Part shown: positions 14,601 through 26,499 of the stretch, piece by piece | How positions within the stretch are numbered: position 1 is the first letter of the stretch | Layout: the number at the start of each line of letters is the position of its first letter | DNA from: Lates calcarifer | Taxonomy: Eukaryota; Chordata; Actinopteri; Centropomidae | NCBI RefSeq assembly: GCF_001640805.2 | Contig: NC_066838.1 | Coordinates: 20,352,743 to 20,416,742, forward strand | DNA length: 64,000 bases | Reading direction: 5' to 3' | Program-made: the position numbers and the translations under genes | Notes under the pieces: model-generated | Seen by the model: only the letters and a program-made list of their open reading frames with translations | The model's database searches: none | What the model was told of the DNA's origin: nothing

Positions 14601-15630
14601 CATAGTCAACATTAGCATTGATAGCTGTTTACTGTAAGAAAGACTGCAAGTTCAGCGATGGAAAGCAACAGTATTGTTTTGCATCCAGTTCTGTCACTTA
14701 TTTTCTTTCTACTGAAATTAGCATGCAAACCAGCGAGCCCCAGCCCGGCCAGCCTGTCTTGTCAATTTCCAATAGTGACTCAGTAAGCGTCCAGACTACC
14801 CTGAGGAAGTAACACTGTTCAAAGAGTGTATTCTCTTGTACTGTAAACACAACAGTGGCTGAAACTCTTGGCAAACCACTATCACTGCCAGTCCTGCTCC
14901 TGGCAAAAACACCGACAAACAGCGCCTTTAACACTGCAAAAACAATGTAGAGACAAATGACATACTCTCATGTAATGATACACCAGAGAGTCTGGTTTGG
15001 GACGAACAACCATTTACCCTTTGTTAAATAGGGCAAGAGGAAATAGTAATAAAGAGAACAAAAATATCACTGACATTAGTGCCGCATTATAGTCCATTAT
15101 GATTGGCGAGGGACAATGCAACCAGAATTTCAAATATCACCACATTCCAGCCTGGGTAGCACACTGACATGATGCAGATGATGAATATCTAGGCTGAACC
15201 TCATTCCCTTAGCCACACACACATTACTTAACACAAAAACAGCTTTTTGGTTTTAAGATTTATAACTATTCATAAAAAAGTTTTTATCACACTATCTACT
15301 TTTGGGTTTTGAGTCAAAAACTTGATTTGCTAAGTGCCAGGGAAGCAATCTGGAGCATGTAAAATAAACAGACCTTGCCAAATTTAAATGTTAAATAAGC
15401 ATCTAAAATGATCTCAGCTATGCAACATTTTGACTGACATGAACAAGTTGTCAGAGCTGTCTGACATTCTCACTAATTCAGTGCCATGTGTGTGTCATGT
15501 GATGTCTTTTCACTTTATTTAATAATTCACAGGTAAACAGAGAAAAACCCAAGCACACTTTTCTCATAAACCAACAACTATATGTTGACATTACACAATA
15601 ATGTGTAAGACTGTGTGTGACAGTGTCTTG

Positions 15631-15691
15631 AGATAACTTCTGTTGTGAATTGGCGCTATATAAATAAAATTTGACTTGACTTGACTTGACT
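15631..15691 (+). mobile_element. 3' tail of an L2/Maui-type LINE (or a SINE sharing it)
   Basis: The sequence reads CTTGAGATAACTT, then GGCGCTATATAAATAAA, and ends in repeated TTGAC. As I recall it, this tail ends very many teleost L2-clade (Maui-like) LINEs and their partner SINEs, usually followed by a short AT-rich microsatellite. Only about 60 bases remain, so this is a strongly 5'-truncated insertion. It is direct-sense on the plus strand. Confidence 0.8.
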
Positions 15692-15990
15692 GTCAATCCA
15701 TGTTTTTCCTTGACATAATAGAAAAATCTCAAGAGAGACAATGAACATGCAGCATGTTTACACATTGTCTCTACACTGGAAGACAACTTGAGCACTGTTA
15801 TCATATCCAACATCAAAAAACCTGGGAGAGTGAGAATAAAATAATGATGCAAATTTCTGTGAGGTATGTGTGCAAAATTACAGAAGTGCACAATTAGTTG
15901 GAAAAAGATAAAACGTTGCTATGCTTGCAAGCACCAGAAATACCAGTTTATTAAACTAATTATTAATATTTTATTAATGTAGAACAGTTA
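15692..15990. other. non-coding gap between two transposon remnants
   Basis: AT-rich DNA with no motif recognised. A 137-codon minus-strand open frame (15,478-15,891) spans both this gap and the LINE tail, so it is not a gene. Confidence 0.6.
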
Positions 15991-15996
15991 AATGTT

Positions 15997-16296
15997 ATGT
16001 CTAAGATATTATGCAGCTACATCCTACCTGAACTAATGCCCCAATGTTGTAAACAAATAAGGTGGAGCGTGGGAAAGATGCCATCTCATAAAACCAGTGG
16101 AGTTTGGCAGTATTTTAAGTTAGAAAATGAAAATAAGGCTGTATGTATGCTGTGTCAGAATGAACTAGCATTTAACTATTTGACCACAATAATGCACAAC
16201 CACACTGAGCACAAGTATGTGGATTTAACCTGCAAGGAAAGAAGGCTGCTGGTGCTAGTACTACTAACCTTAGCCACACTAGGCAAACCAACATGA
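15997..16296 (+). mobile_element. hAT-type transposase N-terminal fragment with BED zinc finger
   Basis: The open frame contains a BED-like finger at about residues 30-75 (16,084-16,221). A Trp/Phe pair (VWQYF) is followed by C-x2-C (residues 50 and 53) and a histidine cluster (HNHTEH). BED fingers of this form sit at the N-terminus of hAT transposases and domesticated ZBED proteins. The frame stops soon after the finger and no transposase core follows, so this is a truncated relic. A separate hAT relic lies 14 kb to the right but is of a different subfamily. Confidence 0.6.
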
Positions 16297-16299
16297 TAC

Positions 16300-19200
16300 T
16301 GTTTTCCCCAGTGTTTCTCATTAATTACCTCAACTGTGGTGGCCCACCACAGTCTAGTTTGTTCCACCACCTTTTCATAATGAACCAAAATATTTATTCC
16401 CCTTCTCGTGATATCATAACAAATGTAGTGTTTTGAGCTGTTGCTACGTTGCTGTGCACAGTGCATTGATTCAGCCCCTCCTTGCCCTTCTCTCCTTCTC
16501 TCCCTCTAACACAAACACACTGACAACAGACCTGTCTGTCATAGTCAGACTGGCTATCGGGAGCAGCAGGAGAAATTCTGCCGCATTGGTGGGCCAGTGG
16601 ACTGTCCAAAAATCCATAAAGTTTTAACCGTCCCCGTCTGTCACTTTACTCTCCTACCTTTCCTTTCTGACAAACTGCTCATTTGTCATTGCTATTTGGG
16701 TTCTATAACAAAATCTATCTGTAAACAAAAGAAAAAAAAAAACTAACATATTTCCATCACAAATAGGAGTGACCATGTCCTACATGGACACTGGTATTTG
16801 GCATAAAAAAAAAGAAAAAAAGAGGAGTATATGGACTTACTTGCTTCATTATAAGGAAATGTTACATGGTCTCAAGCTGAGTCATTTGGCTTTTTTTAAT
16901 ATTTGAAGCCAAGTGTTCACAAGATTTTTTAGTGAACATAAATTATTTGGTTCTCACATCTGCTCCCAACGATCTCCTCAAAGTAACAAAACAAGTAGGT
17001 GCATGATTTTGTACAGCTCTAGATGAATGCAGAGCACAAAATTATCCTATAATCAATATTTCAGGAGATCAACACTGCTCTCTAGATGTCGCATTAATAT
17101 GAATGCTATTGTTGCATAATGTTGTTTTCAAGTGGGGGAAAAACACAAAAAATAACCAGTGTGCCCCTGAGAGACAAGTATCACACACTGAACTGGGAAA
17201 TTAGGTCCAATGCATCAAACCAGGCTGTGGTCCTTTGAGGTTGCAGTAGTTGAAATGAAAGATAAGTGCTGCCTCTTGCATTGGCATCTCTAGTCCCACA
17301 TGACTTGATCTCGAATAGGGCTCTCCTTGAACTTGGCCTTATTAGCCCACCCACGGTACTGTAGGTCTGAAAGTGTTATAGACAGATTGCAGCTTTTCTC
17401 TCAGGTGTGTTTGCTTTGTAAGGCCCTCTAAGGTTTCACAGTCCAGCAGCAGTTAATCACAGAATGTGTGACTGACTGACTGAACTCTCTGCGCTCCTCA
17501 GCATTTATTCTTTACATTGCTTTGAACTGACAGGCAGCTCTGTCCTGTATACCTCCAGGGAGGGAATATTTGCTTGAATATTGAAGAATGAGAAAGTAAA
17601 ACATTTTCATTCTTTCTTTCTTCTGTGGCACCTTTATTCCATAACAATTATTTTCCCCTAAGTTCTCTATAAGTACATAGAATTTATGAGGTAAACATGT
17701 TAAGAGCTAAAGAATATAAGGTGTTACAGTAGCACAAAACCAAATGTTTACTAAATCACATGAATAAGAAATCACTACTAGTATATAACTAGGAATAGGA
17801 GTAATAGGACTTGTCTAACTTCATGATCCCAAAGATGACAATGCTGTCAGCAGCCTGGCAGGAGGGGCACTCCGTGGTGCAGTAGGATTTCATAACTGAG
17901 CTATGGCCAAGATGCCAACTTTATGTCTGTTACGTCTGTCAAATCATCATATTGAACATGTCAAAGAAACTTTTCTGTCTTTGATGATATAAATATATAA
18001 ATTAGAAATTGTATTCTAAATTTTCCAACACTTGTGTCCTACACAAGGCTGGAAGCTATTCTTCAAAATCTGATTTTCTGGTTTATTTGTATGGAGCCAT
18101 GACCACAGTCTGAACCAATTCTGTTTCAACCATGTCCCCAGCGATGCAGGGATCCTAAAGTGCTTTGCACAGGTACTATAAGAAGACTTGAAGCTTTCAA
18201 ATAATGTATAATTTGACATGGTTGTGTGAAGATTGAGACCAACAAAGACCAAAACATCCCAGAGATGGGATAGTGTATTTTAAAAGGTTAATGTATTGGA
18301 AAATAACATCTTTTTTGACCCTTTTGGTGACTTCAATTTTTTTTTTTTTTTTTCCCGGTGGTGATATGATAGTGTAGAATTACGCAGCTATTACCTTGAT
18401 CAGTTTATAGCCTACTAAGGAGACTCCTGTAGCAGGCAGCTATTTATTTTGTGGCTGACTCAGTGCTGTGTGTAGCTGCAGTCTAGAAATTAACTGACAG
18501 GTCCATTCAAGCTCAGCAACTTTTCCTGCTTCTCTTTTCTTTTCTATCTCTAAACAAGTAAGACTTCAAAACACATGAAATCACGTCTGATTGTAAGAGA
18601 ATATATTCGTCCAAAATCAAAGTTAAAACCTAGATTTGCTCTCTTGCATTTTCAAGGTTATACTCTGAGTTTATATTCAACAAGTATTAATAAGTGTTAG
18701 CCTTGTGGTTGGAATCATATTGTTTCCTGCTGATGCAAACAAGTCAGACAAGGTAGAGCGGTATTCATTTTAAGTGATAAAACATAAAAATATCAAATCA
18801 AGATAACATGACAATTTTGTCCTACATATTGTACAGGATACTCAATTATTTAGAGGCGGTGTTTTATCACGAGTTGAATTGAGCTATCTTATCCTGAGCT
18901 TTTGTTGCTGCAGTAGCTGATTTACTGAGAAGAAATAACAATGTGCTGCCCAGGCATGTCCAAAATCCTCCCTTTCCTTTTGGCTCCAAAACATATTAAC
19001 TGGCCAGAATACATGTAGTAGCTATCTTGTTTCTGCATGGACTTGTAGGAAAAGAGAACATTTCTGGTTGTTGTGTCTGCACTGAAAAGAAGATTAACTC
19101 AGTATATTTCAATACAGTTTATTAATTTATGAGGTTAAAACAGTCAAATTACCACACTCCCAGAAAGTTCTAGCTCTTCAAACCAAATCTATTATATAGC

Positions 19201-19840
19201 TTAAAAGTTGCTTTAAGTCACTAGATTATATTCACTTATTTTCATGTACCACAAATTTACCAAAAGACCACCCACAGATGTTTTAAGGCATATAAAATAC
19301 TTTGCGTTGAATATTAAATAGTGTCTGATGTGCTTTCTCCACAAAAAAGTTAATAATTCACACTTCTGTCAGTTGCATACTCAACCATGATTGGCTTCCA
19401 AACTAGCTGCAATGTCACAACATATGTTCATGTCTTAAAAGATTTTAGGTGTGCACAGAGAAACTTCCCTCTTTCAGCAAATCATAATTATGTCAGATTC
19501 AGTTGCACAATTTTTTTTCTAAATCTGGCACTGACACCATGGATTGATAAATAAATTTGAAATTAATTCCTAAATAAGATCAAGAAAATAAGGGCTCCCA
19601 ATCAAGAAAATGTGAGTCATACCTCTGAAAGGTATTGCGTATGCATTTCATTTTGGACTGGAATCGGTTGTGGGTGGAAGAAAATGGCATCTCTCTCCTT
19701 TCTACAGTGAATGTTCTCTGTATGGTTATTAAACACTGTTACAAAATGTTGCATTTGATGTCCTTTGTTTATGACTTTGCAGTGCAGGATACCATGTTAC
19801 ACTTTTACTCCTTCTGAATTTAATATTCCTCTGCTTAAAA
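16300..19840. other. gene-poor stretch between transposon relics
   Basis: No exon found. It holds a short palindromic GTGGTGGCCCACCAC (16,338-16,352), several homopolymer runs including a T-run near 18,338-18,355, and one copy of a local duplication at 17,836-17,935. Confidence 0.5.
17836..17935. repeat. local duplication family 1, copy A
   Basis: This roughly 100-base block is clearly similar to 25,870-25,965, about 8 kb to the right in the same direction. The best-kept part is the shared GTAGGATTTCATAA followed by GAG and AGATGCCAA/GGATGCCAA. I recognise no known transposon in it. Confidence 0.65.
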
Positions 19841-19849
19841 CATATTCAC

Positions 19850-20372
19850 AGTACCCTGGGAGGAGGACTTGGGCTTGTCCCTGTCAGTAGATACTTGGAG
19901 CTCCACCCTTAAACTTGTTAGTTTGACCTCTGTGTGTGCTCGTCATTCCTTAATCCAGTTTAAAGTGGTGCACAGAGCTCATGTTTCCAAAGTAAAACTA
20001 TTTTGTATATATCCTGAGATTAGTCCCTACTGTGACAAATGCAAAGGAAAAGCCTCCCTTATTCTTATGTACTGGTCATGCCCCAGCCTCAACAAGTATT
20101 GGACAGAGGTTTTTCAAACTCTATCTTGGATATTAAAAGTCAAATTGCAACCAAATCTTCTGTTTGCTCTTTTTGGGGAGGTGCATTTAATTCCACAGAA
20201 ACTACATACTTTAGCCTTTGTTCGATTGTTGTTGACCCATCAATACAAGGCACTTAACCAGCAGCTGTGGGTTTCTTTTCTTACAACAAACACAGATGTG
20301 GTAGAAAAGTGGCTGAGTCGAATGAGTCTAGTGTATATGTTCAGGTGTAGGCTCAGATGTGCTGAGTGAGAT
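19850..20372 (+). mobile_element. L1/Tx1-type LINE fragment, C-terminal end of ORF2
   Basis: One uninterrupted frame runs from WEEDLGL through CARHSLIQFKVVHRAH and SPYCDKCKGKASL to a stop at 20,367-20,369. The CARH-LIQFK-VHR block followed by C-x2-C and a WSCP-L--YW motif is typical of the region after the reverse transcriptase domain in L1/Tx1-type fish LINEs. The reverse transcriptase and endonuclease parts are missing upstream. The intact frame over about 170 codons suggests a fairly young truncated insertion. Confidence 0.75.
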
Positions 20373-21684
20373 CAAAAGAGCTTAGTCAACTAATGAATTC
20401 ATTTGTTGTGGAACAACAGGATTAGCAATGTGGATGTTGACATCTCAAGTCTGAATTACTCTGTCAAAGTCTGTAAATTGCATTGTCAGTGCAGATTAGC
20501 AAACTCTTCTAAAAATGCAGAGTTGGATCCTGGTTTCGAATAAATAGTAGGCAAGTAAGTTTGCAATAATAATATGTTCCAAAAAATAAATCAAATACAG
20601 GTTTGCTAGGGCCTTAATGGACCTTAGGCGTAGGGCTGGTGCAAGAGAAACTGCATTCATTTTAAAAACTAATCTTTTTTATGCCATTATATAGTGAACT
20701 GCTGCAGCCGAAGAACACCAACCTCAACTTGGTTTATATTTATATGTCTTTTATCATACTGCCTTGTGTGAACATATTATTTGCGCTCTCTTTACAATCC
20801 ACATTGAAATTCCCTTGGATAGGGCAGCATGGCCACATTCCAGATATCTGAATAAGTGCCCACATCTCTTGCAAGTTCTTTCAACCATTTACTTATTGAC
20901 AGCTATGTCCAACAGCTACAGAAACAAATGTTCAATCAGAGGTTTGTAAAGAAGGTTAAGAGTGGAGAAGTCATCTTTCTATATATTACCTAGATAGCTA
21001 CTAATGGATACGACTGATGGTCATTTGCGACTTACTTATTTGCAACAAAATACCCCACACCCCTTACAAACAGAATTTTCCTAAAAGAAACACAATTTCA
21101 AGCTGAATGAATGAATTGCAACATATTGGTCATTTAGTTATTACAGTTCACAGGTTCAGTTTCTCTCCCAGGGCTCAAAGACTCTAAGTTTGGAACAAAG
21201 AAAAAAGAAATTTCCTCATCCTCCATGCTTGCCAAAGCAGAAAAATATGATGAAAATATGGACTCTGTTTGGTCAACTCACAGTCATCGAATTACAGTCT
21301 ACCAGAATCTTTAGGCCTTGTTCAGACCGATACAAGCCCTCCAGCAAAGAACTGCATGAGTCTGTGTTGGTTTACTTGCCAGAGGTGCTACTGAGAGGAT
21401 GAAATATGAAACAAGAAGTCCAGTTTGGAGGTGAATCAGGCAAAAAGATACCACACTGTGCTTTATTTCTCACTGAGGCAGGACTGCGCATCTGGATCTG
21501 ATGATAAATGGGCGGATATATTTTCTATTACCTCTGACAATCCAGGTTTCCTTTCCAAACTCATGCACTCTTTTCTAATAAGAAACTTCTTACTTTAAAC
21601 CACACTGTTTTACTTGCTTAATAAAAGTTTATATTCCCCAAACCAAGCCCTAATATCCATCCTAACCTTGTGTGAAAGTGTCCT

Positions 21685-22098
21685 GTAAGTGGCGGAAGAT
21701 TGTCATGTTTACACAATTTGCATGCGCAATGTGTATACATTTCACAAAAACGTATGAGACTGTTGCAATGTCAAAGCATTTCCCTTATGGTTGAGCCTTG
21801 ATATAAAAGTGAAACAAAAGAAAGATATTATAGAGAGAAGGTTTAGAAAAACATTGCTAACCATCATCGTTATTGACCTCTCACTCAATAATTGTCAGTG
21901 ATGGTTTACTGGAAAATTGAGTCAAAGGGGTTGCACACTGATTGTTGAGGAAACCACAAGGGACTCATCAGGTGAATCTCCAAGTAAATTAAAACCAGCC
22001 CTGACACAATACTATGTGCAAACACAATGAAGTGATGGACAGACAGTATTGTGTCGTGTCACATTACTAATCAGTAATCTGAAGATAATCACTGATGC
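21685..22098. repeat. local duplication family 2, copy A
   Basis: About 400 bases align with 23,730-24,130 in the same direction. Shared landmarks in order are TGAGACTGTTG, a stretch containing ATATAAAAGTGAAACAAAAG, TTGATTGTTGAGGAAACCACA-type sequence, GGACTCATCAGG or GACTCATCAGGTGA, and CACATTACTAATCAGTA followed by GATAATCACTGATG. There are many substitutions and small gaps. No protein or known repeat was recognised. Confidence 0.8.
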
Positions 22099-22299
22099 TG
22101 TTGAAGACATTTTACATGCAACTTCAAAGAAGATAAAGAGCATCTGAGGTCATTGCCTAAAAAACAGAGGCTCTTTTGTCATGATTATGTAGCTTCTACC
22201 GATATCAACATAACCTAGCATTAAGTCTGACAGCACAAATATGAGTCAGCATCAAGCTCCAGTGCACGTTACTTAAGCGACTGATTCTGCTGAAACTAG

Positions 22300-22530
22300 G
22301 TCTGCATTCAGACCCATCACACCAAGATGAGAGGTAAATGGGCTGTAGAGGAGGCATCCACTCTAAGTGACAGGGAGGCCACAAAACACATTCCCCTGGT
22401 GCCTCTGAAGTGCTCTGACTGGCAGCAGCATATCATTTTCTGTCGATTTATTCTGAAGGATGTGTTCACCTGAACCGCAGATGGGGGCATTTGTCTGACG
22501 GTCAGCAGAGTGCAATCAGAATTCATTTAA
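22300..22530. promoter_or_regulatory. candidate conserved non-coding block
   Basis: A repeat-free block of balanced composition sits among AT-rich DNA, with E-box-like CACCTG and CAGATG sites. Small open frames are not convincing. The regulatory call is inference. Confidence 0.2.
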
Positions 22531-23729
22531 CCTCCACTCCAAAAATCCAACGTGCCGTCTATTAAATGTGGAGAGAGCTTACTTTTGAACTTTACTATGA
22601 ACCACTGAATCACACTTACTATTCTATTCAGCCCTGTCGCAATCCACATACAAACTTATTCACTTGTTAATTATTAGATTGCAGGCCACATTTTAAAAGA
22701 TCTTTCCTGCTTTGTGTGGTGTGGGTGATTAAAAGCCAGACATTATGCTTATGATAACTACCACACACATTTGTGTTATACATTAGAGAATCACTAAACT
22801 GCTGTTTTTGGAATTACATGTATACAATTTAGATGCACTGTGTTGTGACTTTTAAAAGAGAATTTCAGTTATTTAATCCAGACATCATTAAAATGTTCCC
22901 TACCACTTTGGAGTGTGCAAAACCTCATCGTTAGTTATAGCAAGGAGAAACTGCAACTGGCATCAAAAAAAATCATGCATCAATGTAGGCCTTCAGAAAC
23001 CATTCAAATCAGGAAGCTTGCAGTATACCAAGACATTGGCTGGTGTATTATCTATTCATTTGTTTCAGTAAATGTGGGAAAAAAAAATAAAAAATCTGTT
23101 TTCATCTAAAAGTGGGTCATCTAACAAAAAAGCATAAACTAAAAAACAAGACTTACTTCTGTTTTGTGGATTTCTACTTACTACTAAAATTTTTAAAGAT
23201 AATTGAATGAATGGATGAGACAAAAACACACATCTTTGTGTTCTACTGATAAAGTTTCAAGGACTGCTCAGTGTGGTTTTACTGATTGAATGTCTCTTAT
23301 CTACAGTGCATTCGTGCCAGAAGTAAGACTGTCTATTCTCACTGTAACATAATGCTTACATTTTCTTAAAGTTCCTTGAAACCAAAACTATCAGTGAGTG
23401 CACAACCAACAAACAAGTCTTCCAGATTGAATACATCACCAATACATGCCCACTAGAATGACACAACACTAGAATGAAGTGCCTTTGAAAAACTCACTGT
23501 TAAAAAAACAAAAGATAGTTAAGGTTTTCTTAAGTTTAGGAATAAACAGCGTGGCTAGATTAAAGGAAAGATACTTCATTAAAGGTAGCGGAGCTTTGTC
23601 TCATCATAATTACGACAGCTGTCCAGTTTTGTCACTGGAATGTAAACATACGCCATTTTGAGGCACCCTGGGTTGGAAAACAGTGCACTTACTCTACAAG
23701 TAGTAATCAAATAAGCTTGTGACAAACAG

Positions 23730-24130
23730 TAAGAGTGGCATTGTCATTTGCTCTTTGTTAAGCTGATGGAGGTGACTTTTTCACAACATGTTTGTACTAA
23801 TGTCACAAAAATGCCTGAGACTGTTGAAGCATTGTCAAAGCATTCCCCCACAGTTAAGCCTTCGTAGCACAGATATAAAAGTGAAACAAAAGAAATATGT
23901 TATGGAAACTCACAAACTGTCATTGGTATTGATTTCTCACTCGTTGGTTTACTGCAAAATAGAGCTAAGGGAGTTACTGATTGTTGAGGAAACCACAGGA
24001 GACTCATCAGGTGAGTAAATTAGAACTGGGCCTGAGGCCGTGCTGGCTACAAACACAATGAAGTGGTGGACGGACACTATTGTCTCACATTACTAATCAG
24101 TAGTCTGAGAAGATAATCACTGATGTCCAT
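23730..24130. repeat. local duplication family 2, copy B
   Basis: This is the partner of 21,685-22,098, about 2 kb apart and in direct orientation. The order of landmarks is the same, so the whole unit was duplicated. Confidence 0.8.
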
Positions 24131-24207
24131 TTAATCAATTCAAATCAATTTCATCTTGTGATATCAAGATGGAAAATAACTTCTTGTTGTGATGCAACAA
24201 ACATAAG

Positions 24208-24275
24208 GTTACAATAAGAGTAGCAGTGTCAGTTGAACGTTGTTAAGCCACTGGTGGTGACATTTTTCAAGGTCT
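24208..24275. repeat. local duplication family 2, partial copy C
   Basis: The pattern AATAAGAGTAGCAGTGTCA, then TTGTTAAGCCACTGGTGGTGACATTTTTCA, matches the left end of copy B (23,728-23,785). Only the left end of the unit is present, which makes a third, truncated copy. Confidence 0.6.
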
Positions 24276-24769
24276 CTGGTGTTTGTTGTTTTGAAAGCTT
24301 TGATATTAGGTGTGAAATACTTTTTCAAAGATTCCTGGAAAACTTGCAGTTATATTAGACTCTCCTCTTGACAAGATATTGAAGATTACATTTCACCCAC
24401 TCAACTTATCAAGTCTCATTTACCTCCATACTTCTCTGCCCGTCGGCCCAGTTAGAGAGGCATTTCACACTGGATGGGTCAAAAACCAAACTCCCATGGG
24501 GGCAGAGTAAACAAAGCCAGGGAATATACTGTGCACAGTGTAATCTGTATGCAGCAACAGGAAGATACATGGAACCAGATATTTAGTGTAAATCAACTGC
24601 TCTGTATTGAGTACATGAGTGAAGGTCACATCTATGAGTTCCATTAAGATCCAATTTCAACCAATTACCTCCAATTATTTATTGTTATCTCCACATTTAG
24701 AAACAACACAATTATTTCAATTTACTTCCCTGTTTAAAATACTTTTTTTGTTCAAATAGGTCTTAGAGG

Positions 24770-24990
24770 GTTCAGAGACATCCAGAGAACATGCACCTTT
24801 TCACTTTTCTCTTTTACTGTGATCAGCAGTGCATGTCAAAGAAGGTTTCATGGGGCTCAGACCTGGGCACCCATCTACTTCATAAATTGCTTTTCAACAG
24901 GGGGTGATCTGGCGGTATTGTATCGGTTAATTACCACTGTCTTGCAAGATTCTCATGCAAATCACTTCAACTCGAAGGTTTCTGAAAAAT
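24770..24990. promoter_or_regulatory. candidate enhancer-like block with homeodomain and octamer sites
   Basis: It contains TTAATTA at 24,927-24,933 and a perfect POU octamer ATGCAAAT at 24,955-24,962, only 21 bases apart. The block lacks repeats and homopolymers. Paired homeodomain and POU sites are common in developmental enhancers, but function here is inferred. Confidence 0.3.
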
Positions 24991-25869
24991 TAAGATTAAC
25001 AATCTTTCTGTATTTCCAAAATTGAACACTCTTTTAGTACCATTAAGTTACCTCGATGTTTACAGCATTTTTAGCTATTTTAGATTCATTAAAGGGTCTT
25101 ACCACATGCCTGCCATGTGTGATGAGAGAACTGGCTTGGTTGGACTGGTGAAAGAGGAAAAGAGGAAAAAAGTCAAAAAGCAACAGCCACACACCCCTGA
25201 TAACTCACCTTTCAAAACTAGCTATTAATTATTATTATTAAAACTAATAATAATTGATGGCAGAGGCAATTACGTAATACGAGACAGAAGATACATTTAT
25301 ATAGTCTTACAGTTGACCCTTGAGGTGCCTTTGAGGTCAACCACAATGCTGATGTGGCCCAAGATGAAATTGAGTTTGACACCCCTCATTTGCTTCTGAT
25401 AGAGATTTAATTACACTGGGAAATACTCTTTTTTTACGTGTTTTTTTTTCTGTGTTTTCCATTTTGTAACTAATGTGAAAGTTCTGCACTACAGTTTAAA
25501 ATATACATTAAAATATAGCCATATTTTTGCAATAAAGGATATCATTGGGGCAGAGATTTGAATAGGTAATATCAATAAGAAAAGCAATAAAAGAACTGCA
25601 AATAGTAGTAATGTCACAGACGCCCCATTTAGTAGTGAAGAAACATTAGGGTTGTCTCCTTTAGCTGCCTTACAGTACACAGACAGACCAGGACCAGAAG
25701 TGTGGCAGGCTGAAAACTTTACAAACTGAGTCTTGTCTTCAAATGACTGAACCACAAAACTAACTGTGATAGAAGTGAAGACAGGTGATGGAAGTCAAAC
25801 AGTACAAGGCAGGGCAGCGCAACTCATTGCCACTGGCTGCTCTGTTACTCTCAGCTCCAGTGTCCATCT

Positions 25870-25965
25870 GACAGCGCTGTCAGCTGCCCAGCAGGAGAAA
25901 CACTCCACAGAGTGGTAGGATTTCATAAATGAGTTACAGCCAGGATGCCAAATTTAGCTTTCTCT
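25870..25965. repeat. local duplication family 1, copy B
   Basis: This is the partner of 17,836-17,935. The shared order is GCTGTCAGC, GCAGGAG, CACTCC, GGTAGGATTTCATAA and GATGCCAA. Confidence 0.65.
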
Positions 25966-26499
25966 GACTGTGTGGAAATCCAATGTTTTCACATTCCAGA
26001 CGATGAACAGAGATGTTAAAACATGAGTTTTAATGTGCAGGAGTACAGTGTAGGTCAGCTGAACTGACACTATATGTGCAGGGAAGAAAATGATATTTTC
26101 CTCCTATCTGTAGATAAGCCATAATAAAGAAAATACATCAGTAATAATGTTGAGTGTTTCTACAAATGAAAAATACAGATACAAAAAAAACATGAAGTAA
26201 TAAAACCTGACCAAGCACCTGACCAATTAACATACCAAAGATGACAACACCCCCCAGCCCTGAAGTCAACCCATTGGTTAGAAGTGCAATCAGACGATGC
26301 AGACTTGACTCTGAACTAATATTGAGGGAAGTACATTAAGTCATCCATTTTGTGCGAAGTTATTTGTTATTCAAGAGCTGCTGGATGTCTGATAGGGCTG
26401 TGGGTGGTGGTTTGTGTGATGATAATAATATAGCATTTACCTGCCTATGTATGAAATGTTGAAATCAGAGAAATAATGAAAGGGAATTTGTAGTCATAA

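Larger units (their letters stand above)
246..15630. other. gene-poor intergenic DNA, left part
   Basis: No exon could be supported on either strand. Open frames are all short and lack recognisable protein motifs. The stretch holds simple repeats (AT, TA, poly-C at 6,555-6,589, a T19-GGA-G11 tract at 7,393-7,425) and blocks of mixed composition without obvious repeats, for example near 4,930-5,060, 8,430-8,640, 10,230-10,500, 12,400-12,700 and 13,650-13,950. These blocks could be conserved non-coding DNA, but that cannot be told from one sequence. Confidence 0.6.

Noticed and set aside
15478..15891. 137-codon minus-strand open frame
   Set aside because: It crosses the L2/Maui LINE tail, has no recognisable motif and reads like chance sequence.
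16338..16352. GTGGTGGCCCACCAC palindrome as an operator-like site
   Set aside because: It is a single short palindrome in an animal genome next to transposon debris, with nothing to link it to a regulator.
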